Numbered from the stretch's first letter, positions 1 to 5,288 are shown. The stretch is 5,388 nucleotides of DNA from Thermoanaerobacterales bacterium (GCA_012841995.1 DUTQ01000364.1:1-5388), one strand, 5' to 3'. Numbers and translations: made by a program. The notes: generated by a model not told the origin, from the sequence alone.

Positions 1-958
1 ACTTGTCAAAGCCAATGAGAGGGCGAAAAACTGGCATTGATGCAACCTCATTTGTGGCATTTAATGCCTCTAATGTTTGACTTGCCACCTGACCAAGGCT
101 CTCGCCGGTAATAAGTGCTTTTGCACCAACCTTTTTGGCAATTTGCTCTGATATGCGGACCATCATCCTTCTCATCATAATCGTGATAAATTCGTCAGGG
201 CATTTTTCTGCCATTTCTTTTAAAGCTTCTGTAAAATTAACCACATGTAATTTCATTGACCCGCCAGAATATCTTGCCAAAATCCTACATAAGTCTATTA
301 CCTTTTCTTTGGCCCTATCACTTGTGAAAGGAAAACTATGAAAATAGACCGGTTCGACTTCAACTCCCCGTTTCATTATCATATAACCTGCCACAGGGCT
401 GTCAATGCCTCCGGATAACATCAAGGTCGCCTTACCATTACAACCTACAGGAAGACCTCCTAGCCCTCGTGTCTTTTGACAATACACAAAGGCCTTCTCT
501 CTAATTTCCACTTCTACTTTAATCTGCGGTTTATGTACATCCACCCTGAGCCCATCTAGATTTCTCAGTATATGTGCACCAACCTCTCTGCTTATTTCTG
601 GGGATTTTATAGGAAATGACTTATTAGGTCTACGAGTCTCTACCTTAAAGGTTTTTCCCTTATAATCGATTGATTTAATCACTTCTAATGCTGTTTGTCC
701 AATCAGATTCATATCCAAATCACAGCTTAATGAAGGGCTTATCGATACTATCCCAAAAACCTTTTTTAGACTCTCTATAACCTCTTCTCTACGACCATCT
801 ACGAAACAATATATTCTTCCATGGGTCTTCTCTACCCTCACACTTTCAAATTTTTTTAAAGCTTTTTTTATATTGCTTACAAGTATCCTTTCAAAAAAAG
901 GACGGTTTTCACCTTTTAATGCTATCTCACCAAAACTTATCAGGTATAGGCTCTCCAT
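1..958 (-). CDS. thiI: tRNA 4-thiouridine synthase ThiI (sulfurtransferase), 3' end beyond the window
   Basis: ThiI adenylates U8 of tRNA and replaces its oxygen with sulfur taken as a persulfide from a cysteine desulfurase; in some bacteria it also serves thiazole synthesis. It is cytosolic. The 319 codons present begin MESLYLISFGEIALKGENRP, the typical N-terminal ferredoxin-like domain (about 1-60), followed by a THUMP domain (about 61-165) and the PP-loop pyrophosphatase domain with SGGIDSP at 182-188 and GESLGQVASQT at 285-295. The end, roughly 70-90 residues if like the 401-residue Bacillus protein, lies off the left edge, so a C-terminal rhodanese domain (present in E. coli, absent in Bacillus) cannot be judged. 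The ATG follows the desulfurase stop by 3 bases, and its GGAGG lies inside that upstream gene, so the two are probably co-translated. Family identity is firm. Confidence 0.97.
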   Translation of the reverse strand, partial: MESLYLISFGEIALKGENRPFFERILVSNIKKALKKFESVRVEKTHGRIYCFVDGRREEVIESLKKVFGIVSISPSLSCDLDMNLIGQTALEVIKSIDYKGKTFKVETRRPNKSFPIKSPEISREVGAHILRNLDGLRVDVHKPQIKVEVEIREKAFVYCQKTRGLGGLPVGCNGKATLMLSGGIDSPVAGYMIMKRGVEVEPVYFHSFPFTSDRAKEKVIDLCRILARYSGGSMKLHVVNFTEALKEMAEKCPDEFITIMMRRMMVRISEQIAKKVGAKALITGESLGQVASQTLEALNATNEVASMPVFRPLIGFDK

Positions 959-961
959 ATT

Positions 962-2116
962 TTACCTCCGCACAAATTTTCTTATTGTCTTCACTTCTTT
1001 TTTTAAAACATCTATGGTGTATTCTATATCCTCAATAGTTAAAAAAGGCGACAGACTAAATCGTATAGCTCCTTGTATCTCTTCAGGCCCTTTCCCCATA
1101 GCCAAAAGCACATGACTTTGCTCCTTTTTATGAGACGAACATGCTGAACCTGTAGACACATATATACCATGTTCCTCCAAAGCATGGAGCAAAATCTCGC
1201 CTTTCGTTCCCAAAAAGGATATATTTAATATATGAGGAGCTCCTCCGAAAGAAGGGCCATTTAAAACAGTATCAGGAATTTCCTCTAAAATACCATCTTT
1301 CAAACAATTTTTTAACCCTAACATTGTATCATGCCATTTATCTAGGTTTTCAAAGGCTTCTTTTGCTGCAACCTCTAATCCTGCAATTCCCGGCACGTTT
1401 TCCGTCCCTGGCCTTATGTCTTTTTCCTGACCACCACCATCAAAAAGTGAAGATATACGTGTTTTTTCTCGTATGAAAATGACCCCAATTCCTTTAGGCC
1501 CATAAATTTTATGACCACTTATTGATAAAAGGTCTATATCTTTTAAACCAGGCACTAGTGGAATTTTCCCAAAAGCCTGTACAGCATCAACGTGAAATAG
1601 ACTGTTACTATTCTCTTTAATGATTTTGGCGGCTTCTTGTATAGGTTGAACAGAACCCACCTCATTGTTGATAGCCATTATGCTAACAAGAATTGTCTTT
1701 GAAGTTAGTGCAGATTTTAGGTCTTCTAGTTTCAACACGCCGTCGCTGTCCACATCTAGATATGTCACTTCAAAACCCTGGTCTTTAAGCCTCTCACACA
1801 CATTTATTACAGATGGGTGTTCAACTTTTGTTGTGATTATATGCATTCCTTTTCTCTTCATACTATAGGCGCTACCTTTAATAGCTAAGTTGTTCGATTC
1901 GGTTCCACCTGAAGTAAAATATAACTCGCTAGGCAAAACCCCTAAACACTCTGCTATAGTTTGTCTCGAACCTTTTATGATCTTTTCAGCCTGTATCCCT
2001 TTGCCATGAAGAGATGATGGATTTCCGTAAAAATTTGTCATTACATTAAAAACTGCTTTTGATGCACTATCTGATACTCTTGTAGTAGCACTGTTGTCCA
2101 AGTATACTTCTCTCAC
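962..2116 (-). CDS. nifZ: Cysteine desulfurase, NifS/IscS family (NifZ-like partner of ThiI)
   Basis: This is a PLP-dependent enzyme that converts cysteine to alanine and holds the sulfur as an enzyme persulfide. The 384 residues are full length and show family motifs in order: YLDNSATT at 5-12, GGTESNN at 70-76, H100 (VEHPSV) stacking over PLP, NNEVGSVQPI at 150-159, D177 in HVDAVQAFGK, the PLP-binding lysine K203 in SGHKIYGPKG, RPGTEN at 235-240, and the persulfide cysteine C326 in STGSACSSHK. The start is GTG, backed by minus-strand AGGTGATC four bases upstream, a good match to the 16S anti-Shine-Dalgarno. In Bacillus the desulfurase next to thiI (NifZ) feeds tRNA thiolation; the 3-base spacing here implies the same. 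A role in Fe-S or molybdenum cofactor sulfuration is possible. Family certain; the symbol rests on context. Confidence 0.95.
   Translation of the reverse strand: MREVYLDNSATTRVSDSASKAVFNVMTNFYGNPSSLHGKGIQAEKIIKGSRQTIAECLGVLPSELYFTSGGTESNNLAIKGSAYSMKRKGMHIITTKVEHPSVINVCERLKDQGFEVTYLDVDSDGVLKLEDLKSALTSKTILVSIMAINNEVGSVQPIQEAAKIIKENSNSLFHVDAVQAFGKIPLVPGLKDIDLLSISGHKIYGPKGIGVIFIREKTRISSLFDGGGQEKDIRPGTENVPGIAGLEVAAKEAFENLDKWHDTMLGLKNCLKDGILEEIPDTVLNGPSFGGAPHILNISFLGTKGEILLHALEEHGIYVSTGSACSSHKKEQSHVLLAMGKGPEEIQGAIRFSLSPFLTIEDIEYTIDVLKKEVKTIRKFVRR
965..969 (-). promoter_or_regulatory. thiI ribosome binding site embedded in the end of the desulfurase gene
   Basis: On the minus strand GGAGG precedes TAAAAT and then the thiI ATG (6-base spacing). 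The motif is part of the last sense codons of the upstream desulfurase gene, whose stop is only 3 bases from the thiI start. This fixes the thiI start and suggests translational coupling that keeps sulfur donor and acceptor in proportion. Confidence 0.85.
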
Positions 2117-2166
2117 TGAAGATCACCTGCACTTTTTTAATAAATCTAGTTTTTATTTACCAAATC

Positions 2167-2499
2167 TTATAATTTGCTTATTTCCTCGGAAATATCTTCA
2201 ATTTCTTTTTCTATCCGCTTTGTTAATTTTTTATAATTAGAAACAAGTTTCCTGCCAACAGGGGTAAGAGTAGCTCCGCCCCCCGATTCTCCGCCAATTT
2301 TACGGTCTAAAAGCTTCTTGTTTAAGCGTGTTTCAATTCGTTTAATCTTCCCCCATGCCTGTCTATAGGACATGTTCTCTTTCTGAGCCGCCTGATTTAT
2401 TGAACCATATCTGTCAATAAATAAAAGCAGACGATATATCCCATCACCAAAAACCTGTTTTCCGTCTTCTTCCAGCCAAATTTTAAATTTTACTTCCAA
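2167..2499 (-). CDS. Stand-alone ModE-type winged-helix transcriptional regulator
   Basis: About 110 residues match the N-terminal DNA-binding domain of ModE, the molybdate-responsive regulator: a start like KFKIWLEEDGKQVFGDG, a helix-turn-helix around residues 30-56 (RYGSINQAAQ...SYRQAWGKIKRIE), and the signature wing GGESGGGATLTPVGRKLV at 69-86. A charged, possibly coiled-coil helix ends the protein. Full-length E. coli ModE has about 262 residues with two Mop domains that bind molybdate; none is present here, so the ligand is unknown. I chose the TTG at 2497-2499 because GGAG at 2509-2512 sits 9 bases before it, and family members begin at about this residue. An in-frame ATG at 2514 has no binding site. 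The gene lies 50 bases upstream of the desulfurase and probably heads its operon. No molybdate transporter or cofactor gene is visible in the window. Confidence 0.9.
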   Translation of the reverse strand: MEVKFKIWLEEDGKQVFGDGIYRLLLFIDRYGSINQAAQKENMSYRQAWGKIKRIETRLNKKLLDRKIGGESGGGATLTPVGRKLVSNYKKLTKRIEKEIEDISEEISKL

Positions 2500-2508
2500 A
2501 ATACCCAT

Positions 2509-2512
2509 CTCC
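2509..2512 (-). promoter_or_regulatory. Ribosome binding site that favours a TTG start for the ModE-type regulator
   Basis: Minus-strand GGAG lies 9 bases before TTG (2499-2497). It falls inside the extended reading frame starting at ATG 2514, which has only CATACCTATAA upstream, and it abuts the ATG at 2508 with no spacing. The TTG is therefore the best-supported start. Confidence 0.6.
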
Positions 2513-2545
2513 ATTTATAGGTATGAGCTTTTTGCTCTTCTATGT

Positions 2546-2554
2546 ATTATATCA
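2546..2554 (-). promoter_or_regulatory. Extended -10 sigma-A promoter for the modE-like/desulfurase/thiI operon
   Basis: The minus strand reads TGATATAAT, a perfect TATAAT -10 box with the TGn extension. No good -35 is found at 16-18 bases (TTTATT or TTTTAT), as is common for extended -10 promoters. Transcription would start near 2539, giving a leader of about 40 bases with a small GAGC-AAAAA-GCTC hairpin (2525-2537) before the start codon. The leader is short enough for a repressor bound here to control the whole operon. Confidence 0.6.
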
Positions 2555-2680
2555 CAATAACTTTGCCAATAAAAATCAGAACTTGGTGTAGTTATAAAGC
2601 TTTTAGTCGCAGGAATAGGATTTTTGTGTAAAGGTTAAAATAAAAAAGAATTAGCTTAATAATACCTTGGATAAAAAATC

Positions 2681-2691
2681 AGGGAGGTGAT
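2681..2691 (+). promoter_or_regulatory. Strong ribosome binding site setting a TTG start for the first coat gene
   Basis: AGGGAGGTGAT is nearly fully complementary to the 16S rRNA 3' end. Its GGAGG lies 8 bases before TTG at 2696. The in-frame GTG at 2687 is part of the binding site itself and so cannot be the start. Confidence 0.85.
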
Positions 2692-2695
2692 ATTT

Positions 2696-2899
2696 TTGCA
2701 GCTTTCGCAAAAGGAAGTTCTTCATCTTCAAGATGCTTTGGAACACGAGAAACTATGTGTGACAAAGTACAACTACTATGCACAACAGCTACAAGATCCT
2801 CAACTTTCATCCATATTCAGGGATTTAGCAAATCGGGAGCAGCAACATGTAGACACTGTTACAAGTTTACTACAGCAAGGTGGTATTCAAACTAGTTAA
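2696..2899 (+). CDS. CotF-family (Coat_F) small spore coat protein, first of a tandem pair
   Basis: A 67-residue, all-helical protein resembling one helix pair of the ferritin-like Coat_F family, found in spore coats of Bacillota. Two helices are predictable: about 6-31 with the E16/E18 and YNYYAQQL region, and about 36-60 with the ExxH motif E48-Q-Q-H51. The linker DPQL is typical. These Glu and His positions resemble di-iron ligands of rubrerythrin and ferritin, but metal binding is not established for coat proteins. No signal peptide or membrane segment is seen. The gene is 15 bases upstream of a paralogue: an ungapped alignment of residues 11-63 with 17-69 of the second protein gives 16 identities. 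Co-transcription is likely. I see no convincing sigma-E, -G or -K promoter in the 180 bases upstream. B. subtilis CotF is one 160-residue precursor cut into two pieces; here two genes are separate. Confidence 0.85.
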   Translation: MQLSQKEVLHLQDALEHEKLCVTKYNYYAQQLQDPQLSSIFRDLANREQQHVDTVTSLLQQGGIQTS

Positions 2900-2902
2900 A
2901 AA

Positions 2903-2907
2903 GGAGG
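2903..2907 (+). promoter_or_regulatory. Ribosome binding site setting a TTG start for the second coat gene
   Basis: GGAGG within AAAGGAGGGA lies 7 bases before TTG at 2915 and 13 bases before the alternative ATG at 2921. The TTG, two codons earlier than the ATG, is therefore preferred. Confidence 0.75.
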
Positions 2908-2914
2908 GATTTTT

Positions 2915-3139
2915 TTGCCAATGCAACAAACCACAATAAGTGCTATATCAGATAAGGATATAATGCAAGACATGCTTTCCACAGAAAAGTATATATCCGA
3001 TTATTATGATATGGCAATTATGGAATCGGCCAACGAACAAGTAAGAAACGCCTTTCGCCATATTCAAGATGAAGAACAACAACATGCTAAAACAATATTT
3101 GACGCCATGAATCAACGTGGCTGGTATACCCCTAAGTAA
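2915..3139 (+). CDS. CotF-family (Coat_F) small spore coat protein, second of a tandem pair
   Basis: A 74-residue protein of the same family as its upstream neighbour. A short polar N-terminus (MPMQQTTISAISDKD) is followed by helix one at about 15-38, with E24-K25 and the YYDMA motif, and helix two at about 41-67 with the ExxH motif E54-Q-Q-H57. It ends GWYTPK, a short aromatic tail absent from the first protein. This is a normal size for the short clostridial Coat_F proteins. The two proteins may pair to build a four-helix ferritin-like bundle; that is inference. The gene is followed directly by a long hairpin, so the two coat genes probably form a complete transcription unit. Family assignment is good; exact coat location and function are unknown. 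Confidence 0.85.
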   Translation: MPMQQTTISAISDKDIMQDMLSTEKYISDYYDMAIMESANEQVRNAFRHIQDEEQQHAKTIFDAMNQRGWYTPK

Positions 3140-3187
3140 AGCTCTATATCAAAGCTTGGCCTTTAAAATGGCCAAGCTTTGAGCTTT
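3138..3187 (+). terminator. Long hairpin between the coat genes and queG, probable terminator
   Basis: A perfect 12-base-pair stem CAAAGCTTGGCC (3150-3161) / GGCCAAGCTTTG (3170-3181) encloses an 8-base loop. Flanking AAAGCTC (3138-3144) and GAGCTTT (3181-3187) can extend it across a bulge. It starts at the stop codon of the second coat gene. The following plus-strand bases (AGCTTTAAATT) are only moderately T-rich, and the minus side has no T-run, so it may act as a weak bidirectional terminator or an mRNA 3'-end stabiliser between convergent genes. Confidence 0.65.
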
Positions 3188-3233
3188 AAATTCTGCATGC
3201 GCCGCTGCTGCGTTTTGCTCAAGCACAAGTTAT

Positions 3234-4247
3234 CTACATCCTTTTTAGTGCCCAGCGGGCATGTTCGCGAATCATTTCCGATGGGTCGTTCAACAACTCC
3301 TTAAATACTTCGCTAGACGCTTTGTGCCTTATATTTCCCAAAGCACATATGGCATTTCTTCTAATTACATTTTTACCGCGCCAAGAAGCAGCAGTTTTTT
3401 CAAAAACATCCTTAAATTCTGCATTTCGCATTTTCACTAGCTTTAGCAAGTCTGTTTCTACAGGCATACTAGGGATAAATTCTTGGTGATTAGGGATTTT
3501 AACTTTGAGGTTTTTGGGGCAAACCTCTTGACATGTATCACAGCCAAATATCCTGTTTCCCATGAGGCTTCTGAATTCTGTTGGAATATTGCCTCTCATT
3601 TGTGTAATATAAGAAAGGCACATAAATGGATTTATTTGGTATGGAGCAAATAAAGCACCAGTAGGACAAGCCCTTACGCAATTACCACAATGGTCACAAA
3701 GATTTTCGGCAGGTTCATCTGGTTCAAAGTCTAAATCAGTGAGAATTTCTCCCAAAAAAACCCATGAACCCAAATCTTTGACAAAAAGACATGTGTTTTC
3801 CCCTATCCATCCTATTCCCGCTCTTTGAGCTGCTGCCTTTTCCAAAAGGCTCCCTGTATCAACGAAAACCTTAAAGTTTCCTTTTCTTTTTTGCGAAATA
3901 AAATCTACCATATGAACGAGTTTTTCACGAAGTACTTCATGATAATCAATAACCTTTGCATACCGGGAAATCTTACCAGAAGGACCTATGCTCTGTTTAT
4001 CATTCTCATTTAAAACTAAAGTCAGATAGCCTATGGCAAAACATATAATAGTTTTTGCTCCAGGAAGCAGTTCTTCAGGAAAACACCTCAACTCTATATT
4101 GCTTTCTTCAAAAGGCGAGATAAGGCCGGCATCTTCTCTTTCCACCAAAACACGCTTTTCCTCCAAAAAAGGGCGTGCACTGGCAAAACCGACCTTATCA
4201 AATCCCAGGCTCTTGGCATATTGTTTTATCTCACTTTTTAAGTCCAT
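3234..4247 (-). CDS. queG: Epoxyqueuosine reductase QueG
   Basis: QueG is a cytosolic, cobalamin-dependent iron-sulfur enzyme that reduces epoxyqueuosine to queuosine at position 34 of GUN-anticodon tRNAs (Tyr, His, Asn, Asp). The 337-residue protein has the N-terminal DUF1730 region with RYAKVIDYH at 95-103. FVDTGSLLEKAAAQRAGIGW follows at 128-147; D130 in it matches the proposed proton donor (Asp134 of B. subtilis QueG). Two [4Fe-4S] clusters are indicated by C184-C187-C190-C194 (CDHCGNCVRACP), C210 and C236-C239-C243 (CDTCQEVCP). HEAT-like helices close the protein at about 285-337 (NVIRRNAICALGNI, IREHARWALKRM), which help hold tRNA. It is somewhat shorter than the 386-residue Bacillus protein, at the C-terminus. 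An in-frame TGA lies directly before the ATG, fixing the earliest start; GGTGGTG is a modest binding site. Other queuosine genes are not in the window. Confidence 0.96.
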   Translation of the reverse strand: MDLKSEIKQYAKSLGFDKVGFASARPFLEEKRVLVEREDAGLISPFEESNIELRCFPEELLPGAKTIICFAIGYLTLVLNENDKQSIGPSGKISRYAKVIDYHEVLREKLVHMVDFISQKRKGNFKVFVDTGSLLEKAAAQRAGIGWIGENTCLFVKDLGSWVFLGEILTDLDFEPDEPAENLCDHCGNCVRACPTGALFAPYQINPFMCLSYITQMRGNIPTEFRSLMGNRIFGCDTCQEVCPKNLKVKIPNHQEFIPSMPVETDLLKLVKMRNAEFKDVFEKTAASWRGKNVIRRNAICALGNIRHKASSEVFKELLNDPSEMIREHARWALKRM

Positions 4248-4267
4248 TCAAAGCACCACCATTGCTC

Positions 4268-4296
4268 TTGATAATTTAACTTAAAATCCTTATAAT
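4268..4296 (+). promoter_or_regulatory. Near-consensus sigma-A promoter for the DUF896 gene
   Basis: TTGATA (4268-4273) and TATAAT (4291-4296) are separated by exactly 17 bases. Transcription would start near 4303, giving a leader of about 28 bases with the binding site AAAGGTGG at 4316-4323, 7 bases before the ATG. The promoter lies in the short space divergent from queG, for which I see no comparably clear promoter. Confidence 0.85.
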
Positions 4297-4330
4297 TAAA
4301 TTCACATCATAAACTAAAGGTGGTTTAAAT

Positions 4331-4561
4331 ATGGTCACAAAAGAGCAAATCAAAAGAATCAATGAACTTTACAATAAACAAAAATCTACCGGTTTAACTG
4401 AAGATGAAAAAAAAGAACAGTCTCATTTAAGAAGACTGTATATCGATTCAGTAAAACAAAACCTAAAAGCACAGCTTGAAAATATAAAAATAGTTTCACC
4501 TGATGAAAAAGATGGGCACAAGCATTCACATCATTGTGATTGTGAAAAACACAATCATTAA
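4331..4561 (+). CDS. DUF896 family protein (YnzC-like) with a His/Cys-rich C-terminal tail
   Basis: Residues 1-55 match the small DUF896 (UPF0291) family of Bacillota: ITKEQ-type start, helix one with RINELYNKQKSTGLT, helix two with EDEKKEQSHLRRLYIDSVKQNLKAQLENIKIVSPDE. Family members such as B. subtilis YnzC fold as helical hairpins and have no firmly known function; in Bacillus ynzC is found beside the SOS gene yneA. The length of 76 residues is normal, but the last 14 (H63 to H76, HKHSHHCDCEKHNH) contain six His and two Cys, unlike the charged Lys/Arg-rich tails usual for the family. This looks able to bind a transition metal such as Zn, Ni, Co or Cu; that is inference. It has a clear promoter of its own and converges on the hydrolase gene with an 8-base gap. 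No LexA box was recognised upstream. Confidence 0.92.
   Translation: MVTKEQIKRINELYNKQKSTGLTEDEKKEQSHLRRLYIDSVKQNLKAQLENIKIVSPDEKDGHKHSHHCDCEKHNH
4537..4557 (+). terminator. Hairpin inside the 3' end of the DUF896 gene, possible weak terminator
   Basis: TGATTGTG (4537-4544) and CACAATCA (4550-4557) form a perfect 8-base-pair stem around AAAAA. It ends just before the stop codon TAA (4559-4561) and is followed by TTAATTTAAAAATT, a poor T-run. It encodes the last part of the His/Cys-rich tail. It may end or stabilise the transcript between two convergent genes, but the weak tail makes the terminator role uncertain. Confidence 0.4.
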
Positions 4562-4569
4562 TTTAAAAA

Positions 4570-5085
4570 TTACAGAATCTCACACCCGAGTGTATCTTTC
4601 ATTTCCTTTAATGCAAAACAATGAGCTTTTTCATCAAAAGAAGCAACACAATCTTCAAAAACGCCAACTTTGTACCCTAAATTCCTAGCACTAGCTGCAG
4701 TATATAGAACACAAATGTTTGTGCAAACCCCTGTAAGATATATTTCATCAATTTCTTTTTCCCTTAAATACAGGTCTAAGTCTGTCCCAAAAAATGAGCT
4801 GTACCTGCGTTTTTTAATTATTTTATCACCCTGATTAAAATCAATACTGTCAATTATTTCACAACCGTGGGTCCCTGCTATGCAATGAGGGGCAAACATT
4901 TCAAATTCCTTGTCGTCTTTTTCATGGTTATCACACATGAATATTATAGGATAACCTTTTTCTCTAAATTCATGTATCTTTTTATTTATACATGGGATAA
5001 TCTGTTTGCCAACAGAGCCCACCGATAAAGTGCCTTCATCGTCTATAAAATCCTTTAACATATCGATAACAAGAAGAGCTTTCAC
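4570..5085 (-). CDS. pncA: Isochorismatase-family cysteine hydrolase, probable nicotinamidase
   Basis: The 171-residue protein has the cysteine hydrolase catalytic triad: D8 in VIDMLKDF, K92 in KKRRYSSFFGTDL, and nucleophile C125 in TGVCTNICV, preceded by the V120-C121 bond that is usually cis. D52 and H54 (CDNHEK) and H67 (APHCIAGTHGCE) match the metal ligands of nicotinamidases, which convert nicotinamide to nicotinate for NAD salvage. Overall order and spacing resemble B. subtilis PncA (YueJ, 183 residues), including VASFDEKAH near the end. The GTG start has a perfect AAGGAGG 8 bases upstream. No signal peptide or membrane segment is seen. The gene appears monocistronic: downstream it converges on the DUF896 gene, upstream it is separated from the tRNA by a terminator. 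Another amide substrate within the family is possible. Confidence 0.9.
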   Translation of the reverse strand: MKALLVIDMLKDFIDDEGTLSVGSVGKQIIPCINKKIHEFREKGYPIIFMCDNHEKDDKEFEMFAPHCIAGTHGCEIIDSIDFNQGDKIIKKRRYSSFFGTDLDLYLREKEIDEIYLTGVCTNICVLYTAASARNLGYKVGVFEDCVASFDEKAHCFALKEMKDTLGCEIL

Positions 5086-5100
5086 GAGGAATTCCTCCTT
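5086..5100 (-). promoter_or_regulatory. Ribosome binding site of the nicotinamidase-like gene, overlapping a palindrome
   Basis: Minus-strand AAGGAGG (5100-5094) sits 8 bases from the GTG start. The bases 5086-5097 form a perfect 12-base palindrome, GAGGAATTCCTC, so the binding site could pair with the bases just before the start codon or form a protein site. The binding site is certain; any regulatory role is speculative. Confidence 0.8.
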
Positions 5101-5106
5101 ATATAG

Positions 5107-5120
5107 TGTAAATTTTTACA
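5107..5120. promoter_or_regulatory. Palindrome upstream of the nicotinamidase-like gene, possible operator
   Basis: TGTAAATTTTTACA consists of perfect 6-base half-sites (TGTAAA / TTTACA) around two bases. It lies in the 5' region of the hydrolase gene, downstream of a possible -10 TATGAT (minus strand, 5144-5139) that lacks a good -35. Its position suits a repressor site, for example one responding to NAD precursors, but I cannot match it to a known consensus and AT-rich palindromes arise easily by chance. Confidence 0.3.
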
Positions 5121-5166
5121 GTTTATGTGTTTGATAACATCATATCTTAAAAAACAAAAAAAATAA

Positions 5167-5186
5167 AGGTCTGATTAATCAGACCT
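5167..5186 (-). terminator. Rho-independent terminator of tRNA-Leu
   Basis: AGGTCTGATTAATCAGACCT is a perfect palindrome folding into an 8-base-pair stem with loop TTAA. On the minus strand it is followed by a long T-rich run (TTTATTTTTTTTG), 15 bases after the tRNA 3' end. The plus strand also has CGTTTTTT after the stem, so it could stop transcription from either side. Confidence 0.9.
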
Positions 5187-5201
5187 CGTTTTTTCTAATT
5201 A

Positions 5202-5288
5202 TGGTGCAGGAGGCGGGATTTGAACCCGCACGAAATTTCTTTCACTACCCCCTCAAAGTAGCGTGTCTGCCGATTCCACCACTCCTGC
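5202..5288 (-). tRNA. tRNA-Leu, anticodon GAG
   Basis: The 87-base minus-strand gene folds as a class II tRNA. The acceptor stem is GCAGGAG (5288-5282) with CTCCTGC, then discriminator A and an encoded CCA (5204-5202). The D arm is GTGGAATCGGCAGACAC. The anticodon stem CTACT/GGTAG (with one T-G pair next to the loop) encloses TTGAGGG, placing anticodon GAG at 5254-5252, which reads CUC and CUU leucine codons. The long variable arm TGAAAGAAATTTCGT is characteristic of leucine tRNAs. The T arm is GCGGG-TTCAAAT-CCCGC. The base at position 8 is T, so it is a potential target of the ThiI enzyme encoded in this window; its GAG anticodon is not a queuosine target. Confidence 0.97.

Noticed and set aside
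135..341. Plus-strand reading frame opposite thiI
   Set aside because: It is the shadow of thiI, whose minus-strand translation carries the PP-loop and THUMP motifs; no ribosome binding site or recognisable protein.
873..1115. Plus-strand reading frame across the thiI/desulfurase junction
   Set aside because: It lies opposite two well-supported genes and resembles no known protein.
962..2116. Desulfurase as part of a nitrogen fixation cluster
   Set aside because: The NifS-like enzyme is next to thiI, and no nif genes are present; ModE alone does not indicate nitrogenase.
2555..2695. Sporulation sigma-factor promoter for the coat genes
   Set aside because: No CATA-type -10 of sigma-E, -G or -K with a suitable -35 could be found; AT-rich sigma-A-like matches are too weak.
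3149..3226. Minus-strand 25-codon frame after queG (starts VLEQNAAAAHAEF)
   Set aside because: Alanine-rich and open through the hairpin, but it has no ribosome binding site, is out of frame with queG and is too short to support as a gene.
3825..4284. Two plus-strand reading frames opposite queG
   Set aside because: They are antisense to conserved queG motifs, and one runs into the queG/DUF896 spacer where the real promoter lies.
4248..4330. Promoter for queG in the divergent spacer
   Set aside because: Only weak hexamers such as TATAAG without a matching -35 are present on the minus strand, so no site was called.
4503..4688. Plus-strand reading frame overlapping the DUF896 end and the hydrolase gene
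   Set aside because: It is out of frame with DUF896 and antisense to the hydrolase; no start signal of its own.
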